From NCBI RefSeq assembly GCF_024054195.1, contig NZ_JAMXLB010000001.1, positions 973,069-1,037,068 on the forward strand: DNA of 64,000 bases, given 5' to 3'. The stretch is from Flavobacterium sp. NRK F7. Lineage in GTDB: Bacteria; Bacteroidota; Bacteroidia; Flavobacteriales; Flavobacteriaceae. Numbering within the stretch: position 1 is the first letter of the stretch; each line of letters opens with the position of its first letter. Under the pieces are notes generated by a model that worked only from the letters and a program-made list of their open reading frames with translations, was not told the DNA's origin and searched no databases. The translations under genes were made by a program, and so were the position numbers. Below, in pieces: positions 16,163 to 24,738 of this stretch.

Positions 16163-17038
16163 CTAATACAAATCGTCTGTTCTTAAATTTAAAAAACGTT
16201 GGGTTGCAAAAAAGGTACTAATTGAAGTAATAATAATTCCTACGATTAATACTCCTATAAATACAATTCCTAAAGAAACATAATCTTTTAATAATCCTAA
16301 ACTAGGTAAATATTGATCAGCATAATATAAAAGACCAATAAGAGCTAGTATTGCTAATCCGGAACCAATTAATCCTAATTTAATGCTTCTCCAAATAAAA
16401 GGTTTTCTAATAAACGATTTGGTTGCGCCAACCATTTGCATGGTTTTAATGGTAAATCGATGGGAATAAATAGATAATCGTAACGAACTGTTAATTAAAA
16501 GCATGGCAATAACCGCTAAAAAACCGCTAGCAATAAGCATCCATAAACTGATTTTTTTAATGTTATCATTTACTAAATCTACCAATTGCTTGTCATAAAT
16601 GATTTCTGAAACCATTTCATTTTTTTTAATCTCGTGCTCAATTTTTTTAATACTATCTGCTACTACATATTCGCCTTTTAAATTAATATCAAAAGAGTTT
16701 TGTAACGGATTGAATCCTAAAAAAGACATAAAATCTTTTCCTACAATGTCTACATTGTGTTTGGCTGCACTGTCTTTATGAACAAAAGCATATTCTTTAA
16801 TAAATCGAGAATTTTTTAATTGCGTATCAAATGCATTCAAAACACTATCCTTAGCTTCATTTTTAAAGAAAACAGTCATTGGAATGTTTTCCTTAAAATC
16901 ATTGGTTAGTTTTTTAGAATTGATTACAAATAATCCTAACGTACCTAACAAAAAAAGGACTAAAAAAATACTTAATACTACCGAAAAATAAGATGAAATT
17001 AAACGTCTTTTGTTATAATTTTCAAATGAAGATGCCAT
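16163..17038 (-). CDS. ftsX: Cell division permease-like protein FtsX
   Basis: This 291-residue inner-membrane protein is the FtsX partner of the FtsE ATPase, which controls peptidoglycan hydrolases at the septum. TM1 lies near 18-39, then a periplasmic FtsX extracellular domain to about 160, then three C-terminal membrane segments (about 163-185, 220-240, 253-273). The cytoplasmic loop MQMVGATKSFIRKPF between TM2 and TM3 is characteristic. ftsE is not adjacent, which is usual in Bacteroidota. It is first of the ftsX-DUF3098 unit and divergent from leuS. Confidence 0.93.
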   Translation of the reverse strand: MASSFENYNKRRLISSYFSVVLSIFLVLFLLGTLGLFVINSKKLTNDFKENIPMTVFFKNEAKDSVLNAFDTQLKNSRFIKEYAFVHKDSAAKHNVDIVGKDFMSFLGFNPLQNSFDINLKGEYVVADSIKKIEHEIKKNEMVSEIIYDKQLVDLVNDNIKKISLWMLIASGFLAVIAMLLINSSLRLSIYSHRFTIKTMQMVGATKSFIRKPFIWRSIKLGLIGSGLAILALIGLLYYADQYLPSLGLLKDYVSLGIVFIGVLIVGIIITSISTFFATQRFLNLRTDDLY

Positions 17039-17127
17039 AAAATTTAGAAATATGAGGTAAAAATAGTAAAGAAATTTTGTTTATGTAGAATATAACAACA
17101 AAGTTTTAACTTTAATATTTTAAAATG

Positions 17128-17135
17128 TATTTTTG
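17128..17135 (+). promoter_or_regulatory. -7 promoter box of leuS
   Basis: TATTTTTG matches TAnnTTTG, 58 nt before the leuS ATG. The leader between them contains a short ACTCTAAAATTTT stretch but no evident T-box or other riboswitch fold. Confidence 0.5.
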
Positions 17136-17193
17136 TACCTGTTTTTTTAAGGAGTAAAAAAGGACTCTAAAATTTTAAAATTTACACTTACAA

Positions 17194-20136
17194 ATGAAAT
17201 ATTTTCATAACGAAATCGAAGCCAAATGGCGTAAATATTGGGCAGACAACCAAACTTTCGCTGCAGAAAATCCTATAGAATCCTCAGGTAAACCAAAATA
17301 TTATGTATTAGACATGTTTCCTTATCCATCAGGCGCTGGTTTGCACGTGGGTCATCCTCTAGGATATATCGCTTCTGATATCGTCGCAAGATATAAAAGA
17401 CATAAAGGTTTTAATGTGTTGCATCCACAAGGATATGATTCATTTGGGTTACCTGCAGAACAATATGCCATTCAAACGGGGCAACATCCAGATAAAACCA
17501 CCAAAGAAAATATTGCACGCTATCGTGAGCAATTAGATAAAATTGGATTTTCTTTTGATTGGAGTAGAGAAGTACGTACTTCAAATGCTGATTATTACAA
17601 ATGGACCCAATGGATTTTTATTCAATTGTTCAATTCGTGGTATAATAACGATACCAATAAAGCGGAAGATATAGCAACTTTAATTGCTCTTTTTGAAAAA
17701 GAAGGAAATGCTATGGTTAATGCGGTTTGTGATGAAGGGATTACTGTTTTTTCGTCAAGCGAATGGAACGCATTTTCGTCAGAGCAGCAACAAAGAATAC
17801 TATTGCAATACCGATTAACCTATTTAGCAGAAACAGAAGTAAACTGGTGTCCCGCATTAGGAACGGTTTTGGCCAATGACGAAATTGTAAATGGTGTTTC
17901 AGAACGTGGCGGTCATCCCGTTATCCGTAAAAAAATGACACAATGGTCCATGCGTATTTCTGCGTATGCCGAACGCTTATTACAAGGTTTGGAAACCATT
18001 GATTGGACTGAATCTTTAAAAGAATCACAACGCAACTGGATTGGAAAATCAGTTGGTGCAATGGTTTCTTTTAATGTCACTTCGAGCGGAGTCGAGAAGC
18101 CTCTTCAAATAGATGTGTTTACCACACGTCCTGATACTATTTTCGGAGTTACGTTTATGACGTTAGCACCAGAACACGATTTAGTAGCTAAAATTACAAC
18201 ACCAGAACAAAAAGAAGCTGTTGCAGCCTATATTGAAGCGACTTCAAAACGATCAGAAAGAGAACGTATGGCCGATGTGAAAACCATTTCTGGAGTATTT
18301 ACAGGTGCGTATGCTGAACATCCGTTTACTAAAGAATCCATTCCCGTTTGGATTGGGGACTATGTATTAGCGGGTTATGGAACAGGTGCGGTTATGGCGG
18401 TTCCTTGTGGAGACGAACGCGATTATGCGTTTGCCAATTTCTTTAAAGGCACGAAGGGTATGCCTGAAATTAAAAATATTTTCAATCAAGATATTTCGGA
18501 AGCGGCTTTTGGAGCAAAAGAAGGCTTTGAATTAGTGGATTCGGATTTCTTAAATGGTTTAAGCTATAAAGAAGCAACGAAAAAAGTAATTGAAGCTCTT
18601 GAAAAAATGGGTCAAGGCAAAGGAAAAACCAATTATCGTTTGCGTGATGCCGTTTTTTCAAGACAACGTTATTGGGGCGAACCTTTCCCTGTTTATTATG
18701 TAAATGGGTTACCACAAATGATCGATTTGAAACATTTACCTATTGTGTTACCCGAAGTGGAAAAATATTTACCTACAGAAGACGGTCAACCACCTTTAGG
18801 AAACGCAACTGTTTGGGCTTGGGATACCAAAACCAATTCGGTTGTCAGTAATGAGTTTTTGTCATCTCGAGCGGAGTCGAGAGACGAGAACAAAACCGTT
18901 TTCCCTCTAGAATTAAATACCATGCCAGGTTGGGCCGGTTCGTCTTGGTATTGGATGCGTTATATGGATGCACACAATGAAAATGAATTTGCAAGTAAGG
19001 AAGCCTTAGCGTATTGGGAAAATGTAGATTTATATATAGGAGGAAGTGAGCACGCAACCGGACATTTATTGTATTCTCGTTTTTGGAACAAATTCTTAAA
19101 AGATAGAGGTTTCGCACCAACAGAAGAACCGTTCAAAAAATTGATTAATCAAGGGATGATTTTGGGAATGAGTGCTTTTGTAATTAGAATAAATGAAAGA
19201 CAAGATGTTTTTATATCAAAAGGGCAATTTGATAATTTTTATAATTCAGAAAAAAAATCTGATGTTTTAAAGAAAATAATTGACTTAACTGGGACTGATG
19301 TTCCAACTTTTAGTAAAATACATGTTGATGTTTCTTTGATAAACTCTACAGATGAATTAGATATAGACAAGTTTAGAAAATGGAGACCAGAGTTCTTACA
19401 TGCAAAATTTATTTTTGATGAAGGAGATAAATTTAGAGTCGAGAGAGAAGTAGAAAAAATGTCAAAATCGAAATACAACGTTGTCAATCCAGATGATATT
19501 TGTAATGAATATGGTGCCGATACCTTGCGTTTGTATGAAATGTTCTTAGGGCCATTGGAACAAGCAAAACCATGGAACACAGCCGGAATTACAGGGGTAT
19601 ATGGTTTCCTTAAAAAATTATGGCGTTTGTATTTTGATGATAATGGTTTGATAGTAACCAATGAAGAACCCACAGCAGAAATGTACAAATCGCTACATAA
19701 AACGATTAAAAAAGCCACAGAAGATATCGAGAACTTCTCTTTTAATACTTCGGTTTCCCAATTTATGATTTGCGTGAATGAGTTGGCCCAACAAAAATGC
19801 CATCACCGTGCTATTCTAGAACCTTTAGCAATTGTGTTATCTCCTTATGCACCTCATATTGCAGAAGAATTGTGGAGCGCTTTAGGTCATGCTGGTTCGA
19901 TTGCGAAAGTACCGTTTCCAATTTTTGAAGAAAAATATTTGGTGGAAAGCGAAAAAGAATATCCCGTTTCTTTTAATGGAAAAATGCGATTTACGATGAA
20001 ATTGCCATTGGATTTAACCAAGGAACAAATAGAAGAAATTGTTATGGCAGATGAAAGAACGCAAAATCAGTTACAAGGAAGAACACCCAATAAAGTAATT
20101 ATCGTTCCAGGAAAAATTATCAATTTAGTAGGATAG
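17194..20136 (+). CDS. leuS: Leucyl-tRNA synthetase with two in-frame palindromic insertions
   Basis: This 980-residue class I synthetase charges tRNA-Leu with leucine. It has the HIGH-type motif HVGH (51-54), a CP1 editing domain (FTTRPDTIFGVTFMTLAPEHD, GTGAVMAVPCGDERD) and MPGWAGSSWYWMRYMD. A Bacteroidota-type insertion precedes KMSKS (755-759), and an anticodon-binding and C-terminal domain follows. Two copies of a palindromic element lie in the coding sequence: 18076-18099 (residues 295-302, VTSSGVEK, start of CP1) and 18861-18884 (residues 556-564). They are read in different frames, yet the reading frame is intact. Apart from these it looks normal and essential. Confidence 0.97.
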   Translation: MKYFHNEIEAKWRKYWADNQTFAAENPIESSGKPKYYVLDMFPYPSGAGLHVGHPLGYIASDIVARYKRHKGFNVLHPQGYDSFGLPAEQYAIQTGQHPDKTTKENIARYREQLDKIGFSFDWSREVRTSNADYYKWTQWIFIQLFNSWYNNDTNKAEDIATLIALFEKEGNAMVNAVCDEGITVFSSSEWNAFSSEQQQRILLQYRLTYLAETEVNWCPALGTVLANDEIVNGVSERGGHPVIRKKMTQWSMRISAYAERLLQGLETIDWTESLKESQRNWIGKSVGAMVSFNVTSSGVEKPLQIDVFTTRPDTIFGVTFMTLAPEHDLVAKITTPEQKEAVAAYIEATSKRSERERMADVKTISGVFTGAYAEHPFTKESIPVWIGDYVLAGYGTGAVMAVPCGDERDYAFANFFKGTKGMPEIKNIFNQDISEAAFGAKEGFELVDSDFLNGLSYKEATKKVIEALEKMGQGKGKTNYRLRDAVFSRQRYWGEPFPVYYVNGLPQMIDLKHLPIVLPEVEKYLPTEDGQPPLGNATVWAWDTKTNSVVSNEFLSSRAESRDENKTVFPLELNTMPGWAGSSWYWMRYMDAHNENEFASKEALAYWENVDLYIGGSEHATGHLLYSRFWNKFLKDRGFAPTEEPFKKLINQGMILGMSAFVIRINERQDVFISKGQFDNFYNSEKKSDVLKKIIDLTGTDVPTFSKIHVDVSLINSTDELDIDKFRKWRPEFLHAKFIFDEGDKFRVEREVEKMSKSKYNVVNPDDICNEYGADTLRLYEMFLGPLEQAKPWNTAGITGVYGFLKKLWRLYFDDNGLIVTNEEPTAEMYKSLHKTIKKATEDIENFSFNTSVSQFMICVNELAQQKCHHRAILEPLAIVLSPYAPHIAEELWSALGHAGSIAKVPFPIFEEKYLVESEKEYPVSFNGKMRFTMKLPLDLTKEQIEEIVMADERTQNQLQGRTPNKVIIVPGKIINLVG
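18076..18099. repeat. Palindromic element copy 1 inside leuS
   Basis: It contains the core TCGAGCGGAGTCGAGA, preceded by GTCAC, with flanking inverted arms (CTTC/GAAG). The core is shared exactly with copy 2. From memory, similar TCGAGCGnAGTCGA palindromes are dispersed between genes in Flavobacteriaceae. Confidence 0.8.
18861..18884. repeat. Palindromic element copy 2 inside leuS
   Basis: Same core TCGAGCGGAGTCGAGA, preceded by GTCAT, with arms TCTCGA/TCGAGA. It is read in a different frame from copy 1 and encodes SSRAESRDE just before the conserved FPLELNTMPGWAGSSW block. Confidence 0.8.
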
Positions 20137-20157
20137 ATTTTTTATCTTTTATAGTAC

Positions 20158-20197
20158 ATCCCAAACAGACAGAAATGGTTTGTTTGGGATTTTTTTA
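20158..20197 (+). terminator. Intrinsic terminator of leuS
   Basis: A 10-bp stem (ATCCCAAACA with TGTTTGGGAT) is followed by seven T residues, 22 nt after the leuS stop. Confidence 0.85.
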
Positions 20198-20362
20198 TTG
20201 AAAATTCTTATAAAAAGGCATGAAATATCTAAAAAAAACCTTAAAATTAGATTTTTACACAATAAATTCGTTTTTTTTTCATTTATTGTAATAAACAAAC
20301 AATAAAGGATTTATTTCTTGAAGTAGAAATATGCCCTTTTTAAATTATCAAACCAATCTATC

Positions 20363-20962
20363 ATGACTAAACTATCTAAAAAAATGATGGTTGCACTATT
20401 GTGTTTTAGTGCTTCCTTGTCTGTGTCTGTTGCACAGGAAAACGAACCAAAAATTGCAACTGATTTAAACACTTTAATTACTAAATCTTCCAGTTACCAA
20501 AACTACAAAGTAATCGAAAAAAATGCTATTTATGGTTTTCAAAACAGTTTAAACACTTTTATTAAAGAACAAGAGCAAATTCAAAATACATTAAATAAAG
20601 AAATTGCTGAAAATAAAAAAAGTATTTTGTTGCTTCAAAATGAAATTCAGGAATTAAAGCAGAATAATGCCGTTTTGACAGAAGAGAAGGCAAGCATTTC
20701 TTTTTTAGGAATGTTAGTTAGTAAAGATAGTTATTCGGTTACGATGTGGACCCTATTTTTAGGTACACTTGCAGTGGCGGGTATTTTATTTTACAAATTT
20801 AAAACGGCAAATGCAGTAACCAGTCATTCTAAAACAGTATTAAAGGATTTAGAAGAAGAATATGAATCCTACCGAAGAGTTTGTATCGAAAGAGAACAAA
20901 GTTTACGTAGACAATTATTTGAAGAAGCTAAAAAAAATAAAGAGCTAAAAAACGTTTCCTAA
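20363..20962 (+). CDS. Small membrane protein with signal peptide and coiled coil
   Basis: This 199-residue protein is not matched to a named family. It has a signal peptide (about 1-24, ending in VSVAQ), then a predicted extracytoplasmic coiled coil (about 65-105, NKEIAENKKSILLLQNEIQE). One membrane segment lies near 124-143 (YSVTMWTLFLGTLAVAGILF). A charged cytoplasmic tail rich in Glu, Lys and Arg ends in EEAKKNKELKNVS. The layout resembles a membrane-anchored coiled-coil scaffold. Two ATG codons lie close together (20363 and 20384); the first is preferred because it gives the basic n-region. The 226-nt gap before it holds only the leuS terminator and AT-rich DNA. Confidence 0.7.
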   Translation: MTKLSKKMMVALLCFSASLSVSVAQENEPKIATDLNTLITKSSSYQNYKVIEKNAIYGFQNSLNTFIKEQEQIQNTLNKEIAENKKSILLLQNEIQELKQNNAVLTEEKASISFLGMLVSKDSYSVTMWTLFLGTLAVAGILFYKFKTANAVTSHSKTVLKDLEEEYESYRRVCIEREQSLRRQLFEEAKKNKELKNVS

Positions 20963-21034
20963 ATTGTTTTTCAATCCTTTTTTTGTAACATTTTTCATTT
21001 TTTGCGTATAATAAGTAACTAAAAACTTAAAAAA

Positions 21035-21448
21035 ATGGAAAAAAGAAATGCAGGAAAAGTAATAATCGGAGTTATGTTTTTTATTTTTCTTTTCGTAGCC
21101 TTATTAATGTTTGGTTTACCAAGATATAACGTTTGGCAACAAGAAATGGCAGGAAAAGCGGAAATGGCAAAAGCAGAACAAAACCGAAGAATTTTGGTGG
21201 AAGAAGCCAAAGCCAAATTAGAAGCTGAGAAATTGAATGCGCAAGCAGAAATAGAAAGAGCAAAAGGGATGGCAGAAGCCATGCGTGTAGAAAATGGAAC
21301 GTTGAGTGAAACCTACAATCAATATTTGTTCATTCGTACCTTAGAAAAATTAGCAGATAAAGGCGATTTACCACAAATTATTTATGTTCCATCTAATGGA
21401 TTATTACCAGTAATGGATGTGAATAAAACAAAATCACCAACGAATTAA
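21035..21448 (+). CDS. Small membrane protein resembling a band-7 C-terminal helix
   Basis: This 137-residue protein has one N-terminal membrane segment (KVIIGVMFFIFLFVALLMFGLP, about 9-30). A long Ala/Glu/Lys-rich helix (about 40-90, with AEIERAKGMAEAMRVENGT) and a short tail (YLFIRTLEKLADKGDLPQII) follow. The helix and tail look like the end of SPFH/band-7 (stomatin, prohibitin) proteins, but the SPFH domain itself is absent. Such short proteins are annotated in flavobacteria as membrane protease subunits; that name rests on the tail only. It probably oligomerises through its helix. An intrinsic terminator follows. Confidence 0.7.
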   Translation: MEKRNAGKVIIGVMFFIFLFVALLMFGLPRYNVWQQEMAGKAEMAKAEQNRRILVEEAKAKLEAEKLNAQAEIERAKGMAEAMRVENGTLSETYNQYLFIRTLEKLADKGDLPQIIYVPSNGLLPVMDVNKTKSPTN

Positions 21449-21454
21449 AAATAT

Positions 21455-21485
21455 AAAAAATGGGGCCAAAAGCCCCATTTTTTTA
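21455..21485 (+). terminator. Intrinsic terminator
   Basis: ATGGGGC pairs with GCCCCAT across a short loop, followed by seven T residues; it lies shortly after the band-7-tail-like gene. Confidence 0.8.
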
Positions 21486-21516
21486 TCATTCTATTGTAAG
21501 AATAATTTTTCAAAAA

Positions 21517-22089
21517 TTATTCTTTATTTGCATTTTCAAAATTCATGTTCGGATTTAAACGCGCAATTTTAGTAGACTCAGAAGCAACTAATTCCTCATA
21601 TTTTTCTAATCCTTTTTGAATGGTTTCCGATTGGTCATTTGCAGTTTCTTTTTCGTCTTGAACCATTTCTTTTCCTTTAGTAAGTGCTTTGTTAAATAAT
21701 TTTTTATGATTAGCAACATTTGGATCATAAGGAATTAGATTAACTCCAGCAACAAAAGCGCCCATTTGTGGAGAAACATTTATCACATAAGTTTTATTGG
21801 CTTCTAGATTTGCGATTACATAATCCCTGTTTTCTGAGGTTGCCCAAAATAAATGTTCGCCTGGTTCACATTCGTAAGTGAAATATTTTTTAGAAGACAA
21901 AGTTCCTAAAAAGGTGTCTTTGTCAAATACTTTAAAATTAACTAAAAAAGCAACAGCAGTGGGTCTAATAAAATAAACTAAACTTTTTCCTTCTGTTGGT
22001 TTTTTAATTTCAATAGTTTCCTGAGAGAAAGTCTTTGAAAAAGCTAGTAAAGTAAAAATTAAGATTCCTAATCGTTGAATTGATTTCAT
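21517..22089 (-). CDS. DUF2846-like exported protein
   Basis: This 190-residue protein has a signal peptide (MKSIQRLGILIFTLLAFSKT, cleaved near FSQ). A beta-rich domain with KSLVYFIRPTAVAFLVNFKV, FLGTLSSKKYFTYECEPGEH and ANLEANKTYVINVSPQMG follows. This pattern (YxxR, then a short 'G-x-L-x-x-x-x-Y-x-x-x-x-x-x-P-G-x-H' hairpin) is that of DUF2846-type proteins of unknown function. A charged helical tail (about 140-190) follows. No partner is obvious. The 305 nt between it and the next gene upstream hold only AT-rich DNA and a terminator. Confidence 0.65.
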   Translation of the reverse strand: MKSIQRLGILIFTLLAFSKTFSQETIEIKKPTEGKSLVYFIRPTAVAFLVNFKVFDKDTFLGTLSSKKYFTYECEPGEHLFWATSENRDYVIANLEANKTYVINVSPQMGAFVAGVNLIPYDPNVANHKKLFNKALTKGKEMVQDEKETANDQSETIQKGLEKYEELVASESTKIARLNPNMNFENANKE

Positions 22090-22321
22090 TTTAAAATGTA
22101 TAATATTAATGTTTGTTGATTTCTTATTTAATTGGAGAAAGAATGAAAAACAAATCTAAAAACATGTTTTTGTATTTCTAATTTAATTGTTTTTTTGGTT
22201 TGCAAAAATATTAGAAAAAATGAATCTAGACTATTTAGTTTTAATAATTTATTCAATTTTTATAATAAGTTCGGTTAATTAAAAATACACTAGAAATGTT
22301 TTTGCTGTAGTAAGCAATTTA

Positions 22322-22350
22322 AAAAAATGGGACAGAAGGTCCCATTTTAA
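22322..22350 (-). terminator. Intrinsic terminator of the small peptide gene
   Basis: TGGGAC pairs with GTCCCA across a short loop with seven T residues on the minus strand, 45 nt after the stop at 22395. The T stretch on the other side is shorter. Confidence 0.7.
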
Positions 22351-22394
22351 CAAAACAAATTATAATAGTTTAAATGCTTCTACTATTATTTTTT

Positions 22395-22628
22395 TTAAAG
22401 TTGTTGGTTCGTGATTTGTCTTGTTCCTCTTGGACAAATTACTACAGCAGTACTGCCTTCTTCACCTGCATCCCAAGTGTAATTACCATTTGTGTCCACA
22501 AAACTTACATAGGTTATTGTAGTGGTACCATCACCATTATCTACAGAAGTACTGTATGATACTCTTCCAGAACCTTTAATTGCTGAACTTTCTTCATTTG
22601 TTAATGCGAATTTTTTGAAATTTTCCAT
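22395..22628 (-). CDS. Small peptide with a leader-like N-terminus (possible double-glycine-type precursor)
   Basis: This 77-residue protein has no signal peptide or membrane segment. The first 21 residues (MENFKKFALTNEESSAIKGS) resemble leaders of Bacteroidota bacteriocin-like or RiPP precursors: hydrophobic and acidic residues at helical spacing, ending in Ile-Lys-Gly-Ser-Gly. The rest is Thr/Ser/Gly/Asp-rich (VDNGDGTTTITYVSF, DTNGNYTWDAGEEG) with one Cys near the C-terminus (VICPRG). No maturation enzyme or peptidase-transporter lies nearby. Assignment as an exported peptide precursor is inference; it could also be a small structural protein. It has its own terminator. Confidence 0.55.
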   Translation of the reverse strand: MENFKKFALTNEESSAIKGSGRVSYSTSVDNGDGTTTITYVSFVDTNGNYTWDAGEEGSTAVVICPRGTRQITNQQL

Positions 22629-22712
22629 GATTATTTGTTTTAAAATTTAGGTACGCAAACCATTTTAGTCAATTGCGTTTTTGACTTTTATCTATCATTT
22701 ATTTGTGTGTTT

Positions 22713-23108
22713 TTATTCATATAAAGTAGCAATGTTTAAACTGGCATAACCAATGCTAGTGGTATTGACCGTAGCTGTTTTTTTAAGATCTGAGCCAATA
22801 AAAATTTTCCCAGTAACTACTTCATTAACTTGTCCTGATCCACTTACTTCCGATCCTGCGGTTAAGACTACCGCAGTTGTAGCGCTTGGATTGTTAAGGG
22901 TAATTTCTTTAGACCAAGGCAAGCTAATATTATCTTCAATTTGGTTTACACCATCAGGATTCGTATATACTACGATTAAGGTACCTGAATATGTACCACT
23001 AAGTTCATATTTTATAATTTTTGAATTGGAAGATGGAGTGTCATCTTTACTGCATGAAATAGTTGTGAAGATGAAAATAGCGACAAGATTTCTTAGAATT
23101 TTGTTCAT
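22713..23108 (-). CDS. Small lipoprotein of unknown function
   Basis: This 131-residue protein has a lipoprotein signal (MNKILRNLVAIFIFTTISC, lipidated Cys19) followed by a Ser/Asp linker. A single beta-rich domain of about 100 residues follows (YELSGTYSGTLIVVYTNPDG, SLPWSKEITL, VSGSGQVNEVVTGKIFIG). The fold resembles small Ig-like or MmpS-type accessory domains, but no family is recognised with confidence. It lies 16 nt after the next lipoprotein gene, so the two are probably co-transcribed. Its place should be the periplasmic face or the outer membrane. Confidence 0.65.
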   Translation of the reverse strand: MNKILRNLVAIFIFTTISCSKDDTPSSNSKIIKYELSGTYSGTLIVVYTNPDGVNQIEDNISLPWSKEITLNNPSATTAVVLTAGSEVSGSGQVNEVVTGKIFIGSDLKKTATVNTTSIGYASLNIATLYE

Positions 23109-23124
23109 TTGTATAGTTTTTATA

Positions 23125-23718
23125 TTAATTTAATTTTACTTCAATAATGTCACCTGAATTCGAGATTTCAACGAATTTTTCAACTCTATGATGGTCTACT
23201 ACGTTGTAGTTTTCTTTTTGGTAAAATTGAGTTCCATAGGAGTTTGTTCCAACGACTACATCTCTAGAATAAGTTTTAGAAGTAGACATGAAGGCTTGTA
23301 AGAAATATTTTCCTGGTTTCATTTCCTTAAATTCAAACCGGCCATAATCATCCGTATAGGTTTCTAATCGCATGGAATAAGCTTCATCTGATAAGTAAAC
23401 AACCGTTTTTTTGTTTTCTTTCTTTTCTCTTAACTGATACCAAACCATAAAATAATCCGTAACAGGATATAAATCTACTTTTATCCCTCTTCCAAAAGAC
23501 TTTGCTCCAGTAACTGATAATTTATTGGTAGATTTATATAAAACGCCTTTAATTAATCCATTTCCTTTTTCCAATTGTTTTTTTGCAGCATCAGCATTGA
23601 AATTGAATTCAGGATATACTATTGTTGTTTTATTTTTTTCGGCTAATCGATCTGCATTTTTTATTGGATTGCAACTCAAGAAAGAAAATAAGATACTTAT
23701 AATGAATAAGTGTTTCAT
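23125..23718 (-). CDS. Lipoprotein with carboxypeptidase regulatory-like region
   Basis: This 197-residue protein has a short lipoprotein signal (MKHLFIISILFSFLSC, Cys16). The stretch RLETYTDDYGRFEFKEMKPGKYFLQA (shown here in part as YDDYGRFEFKEMKPGKY-like, residues about 120-143) is the classic 'G-x-F-x-F-x-x-v-x-P-G-x-Y' turn of carboxypeptidase regulatory-like beta sandwiches. Its role is unknown. It is upstream of a second small lipoprotein, 16 nt apart. The 251 nt between it and the divergent zinc peptidase gene show nothing beyond AT-rich DNA. Confidence 0.65.
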   Translation of the reverse strand: MKHLFIISILFSFLSCNPIKNADRLAEKNKTTIVYPEFNFNADAAKKQLEKGNGLIKGVLYKSTNKLSVTGAKSFGRGIKVDLYPVTDYFMVWYQLREKKENKKTVVYLSDEAYSMRLETYTDDYGRFEFKEMKPGKYFLQAFMSTSKTYSRDVVVGTNSYGTQFYQKENYNVVDHHRVEKFVEISNSGDIIEVKLN

Positions 23719-23969
23719 GTTAATTTGATTTTAAATTCAAAATAATTTTGATGATTATTACGTTGTAAAATTGTATAGTTTTTTCATCTTTAAAAAACAG
23801 ATTGTCATAGCTTTTATAAAATACAGTCCTTTATTTTTTAAATTATAGCAAGATTTACCTTGATTAATGAGTTGATTATAAGTGCTTATGGTGTCAAAGT
23901 GTCATTTTTTAAAACTGGAATGTATTTTGATATTTAAATAGTGTTTTAAAGTTTAAAAAAAAATGTAAT

Positions 23970-24668
23970 ATGGATTTTACTTATTTGATATTAATTGGTG
24001 GTATTGCTCTTTTTAGTTGGTTGGTTAGCGCACAATTGAAAAGCAAATTTGCCTATTATTCTAAGGTGCATTTACGCAATGGAATGAGTGGTGCTGAAAT
24101 TGCTGAAAAAATGTTATCTGATAATGGTATTTATGATGTTAAAGTGATTTCAACACCTGGTCAGTTAACGGATCATTATAACCCTATGAATAAAACCGTG
24201 AATTTAAGTGAAGCGGTTTATAACCAAAGAAATGCCGCCTCCGCAGCTGTTGCAGCTCATGAATGTGGTCATGCCGTTCAACATGCTCAAGCTTACAGTT
24301 GGTTAACAATGCGTTCTAAAATGGTTCCCATCGTAAATGTCTCTTCCAGTTTGTCACAATGGTTAATTATAGGAGGATTGATTTTAGGATTTGCTTCGAA
24401 AACAAGTATTGGTTTTTATGTAGCTGTGGCTGGTTTAATTTTAATGGCAATTGCCACAATGTTTAGTTTTATTACGTTGCCTGTTGAATATGATGCAAGT
24501 AACAGAGCTTTAAATTGGTTAAAAAGCAAAAATATGTTAACCCAACAAGAATATGCAGGTGCAGAAGATTCTTTAAAGTGGGCAGCAAGAACCTATGTTG
24601 TGGCTGCACTTGGAGCATTGGCATCACTTTTATATTGGGCGTATAGGATATTGGGTTCTAGAGACTAA
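23970..24668 (+). CDS. Zinc metallopeptidase (YugP type)
   Basis: This 232-residue membrane metalloprotease has an N-terminal membrane segment (YLILIGGIALFSWLVSA), then the catalytic zinc motif HECGH (97-101, in VAAHECGHAVQHA). Two further hydrophobic segments lie near 125-170 (SQWLIIGGLILGF, FYVAVAGLILMAIATMF), and one is at the C-terminus. EYDASNRALNWL supplies the likely third zinc ligand region. The layout fits the neutral zinc metallopeptidase family containing YugP. The substrate is unknown. A shared bidirectional terminator separates it from the convergent Lrp gene. Confidence 0.88.
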   Translation: MDFTYLILIGGIALFSWLVSAQLKSKFAYYSKVHLRNGMSGAEIAEKMLSDNGIYDVKVISTPGQLTDHYNPMNKTVNLSEAVYNQRNAASAAVAAHECGHAVQHAQAYSWLTMRSKMVPIVNVSSSLSQWLIIGGLILGFASKTSIGFYVAVAGLILMAIATMFSFITLPVEYDASNRALNWLKSKNMLTQQEYAGAEDSLKWAARTYVVAALGALASLLYWAYRILGSRD

Positions 24669-24685
24669 AGTAAAGTTGCATATAT

Positions 24686-24721
24686 AAAAACCCTAATTTC
24701 AGTATTGAAATAGGGTTTTTG
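24686..24721. terminator. Bidirectional terminator between zinc peptidase and Lrp gene
   Basis: AAAACCCTA(A)TTTC pairs with GAAATAGGGTTTT, with A and T runs on both sides, between two convergent genes. Confidence 0.8.
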
Positions 24722-24738
24722 TTTTTAACTATGCAACT

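Noticed and set aside
17136..17193. T-box or other leucine-responsive leader before leuS
   Set aside because: The leader is only about 50 nt and shows no stem I, T-box sequence or terminator.
18482..19718. Three antisense frames within leuS
   Set aside because: Shadows of a long real gene; none has a promoter or recognisable protein content.
22090..22321. Possible small gene in the gap after the peptide terminator
   Set aside because: No frame with protein-like composition on either strand, and no promoter or repeat.
23719..23969. Possible gene or RNA in the 251-nt gap before the zinc peptidase
   Set aside because: AT-rich DNA without a perfect promoter box, hairpin or coding frame.
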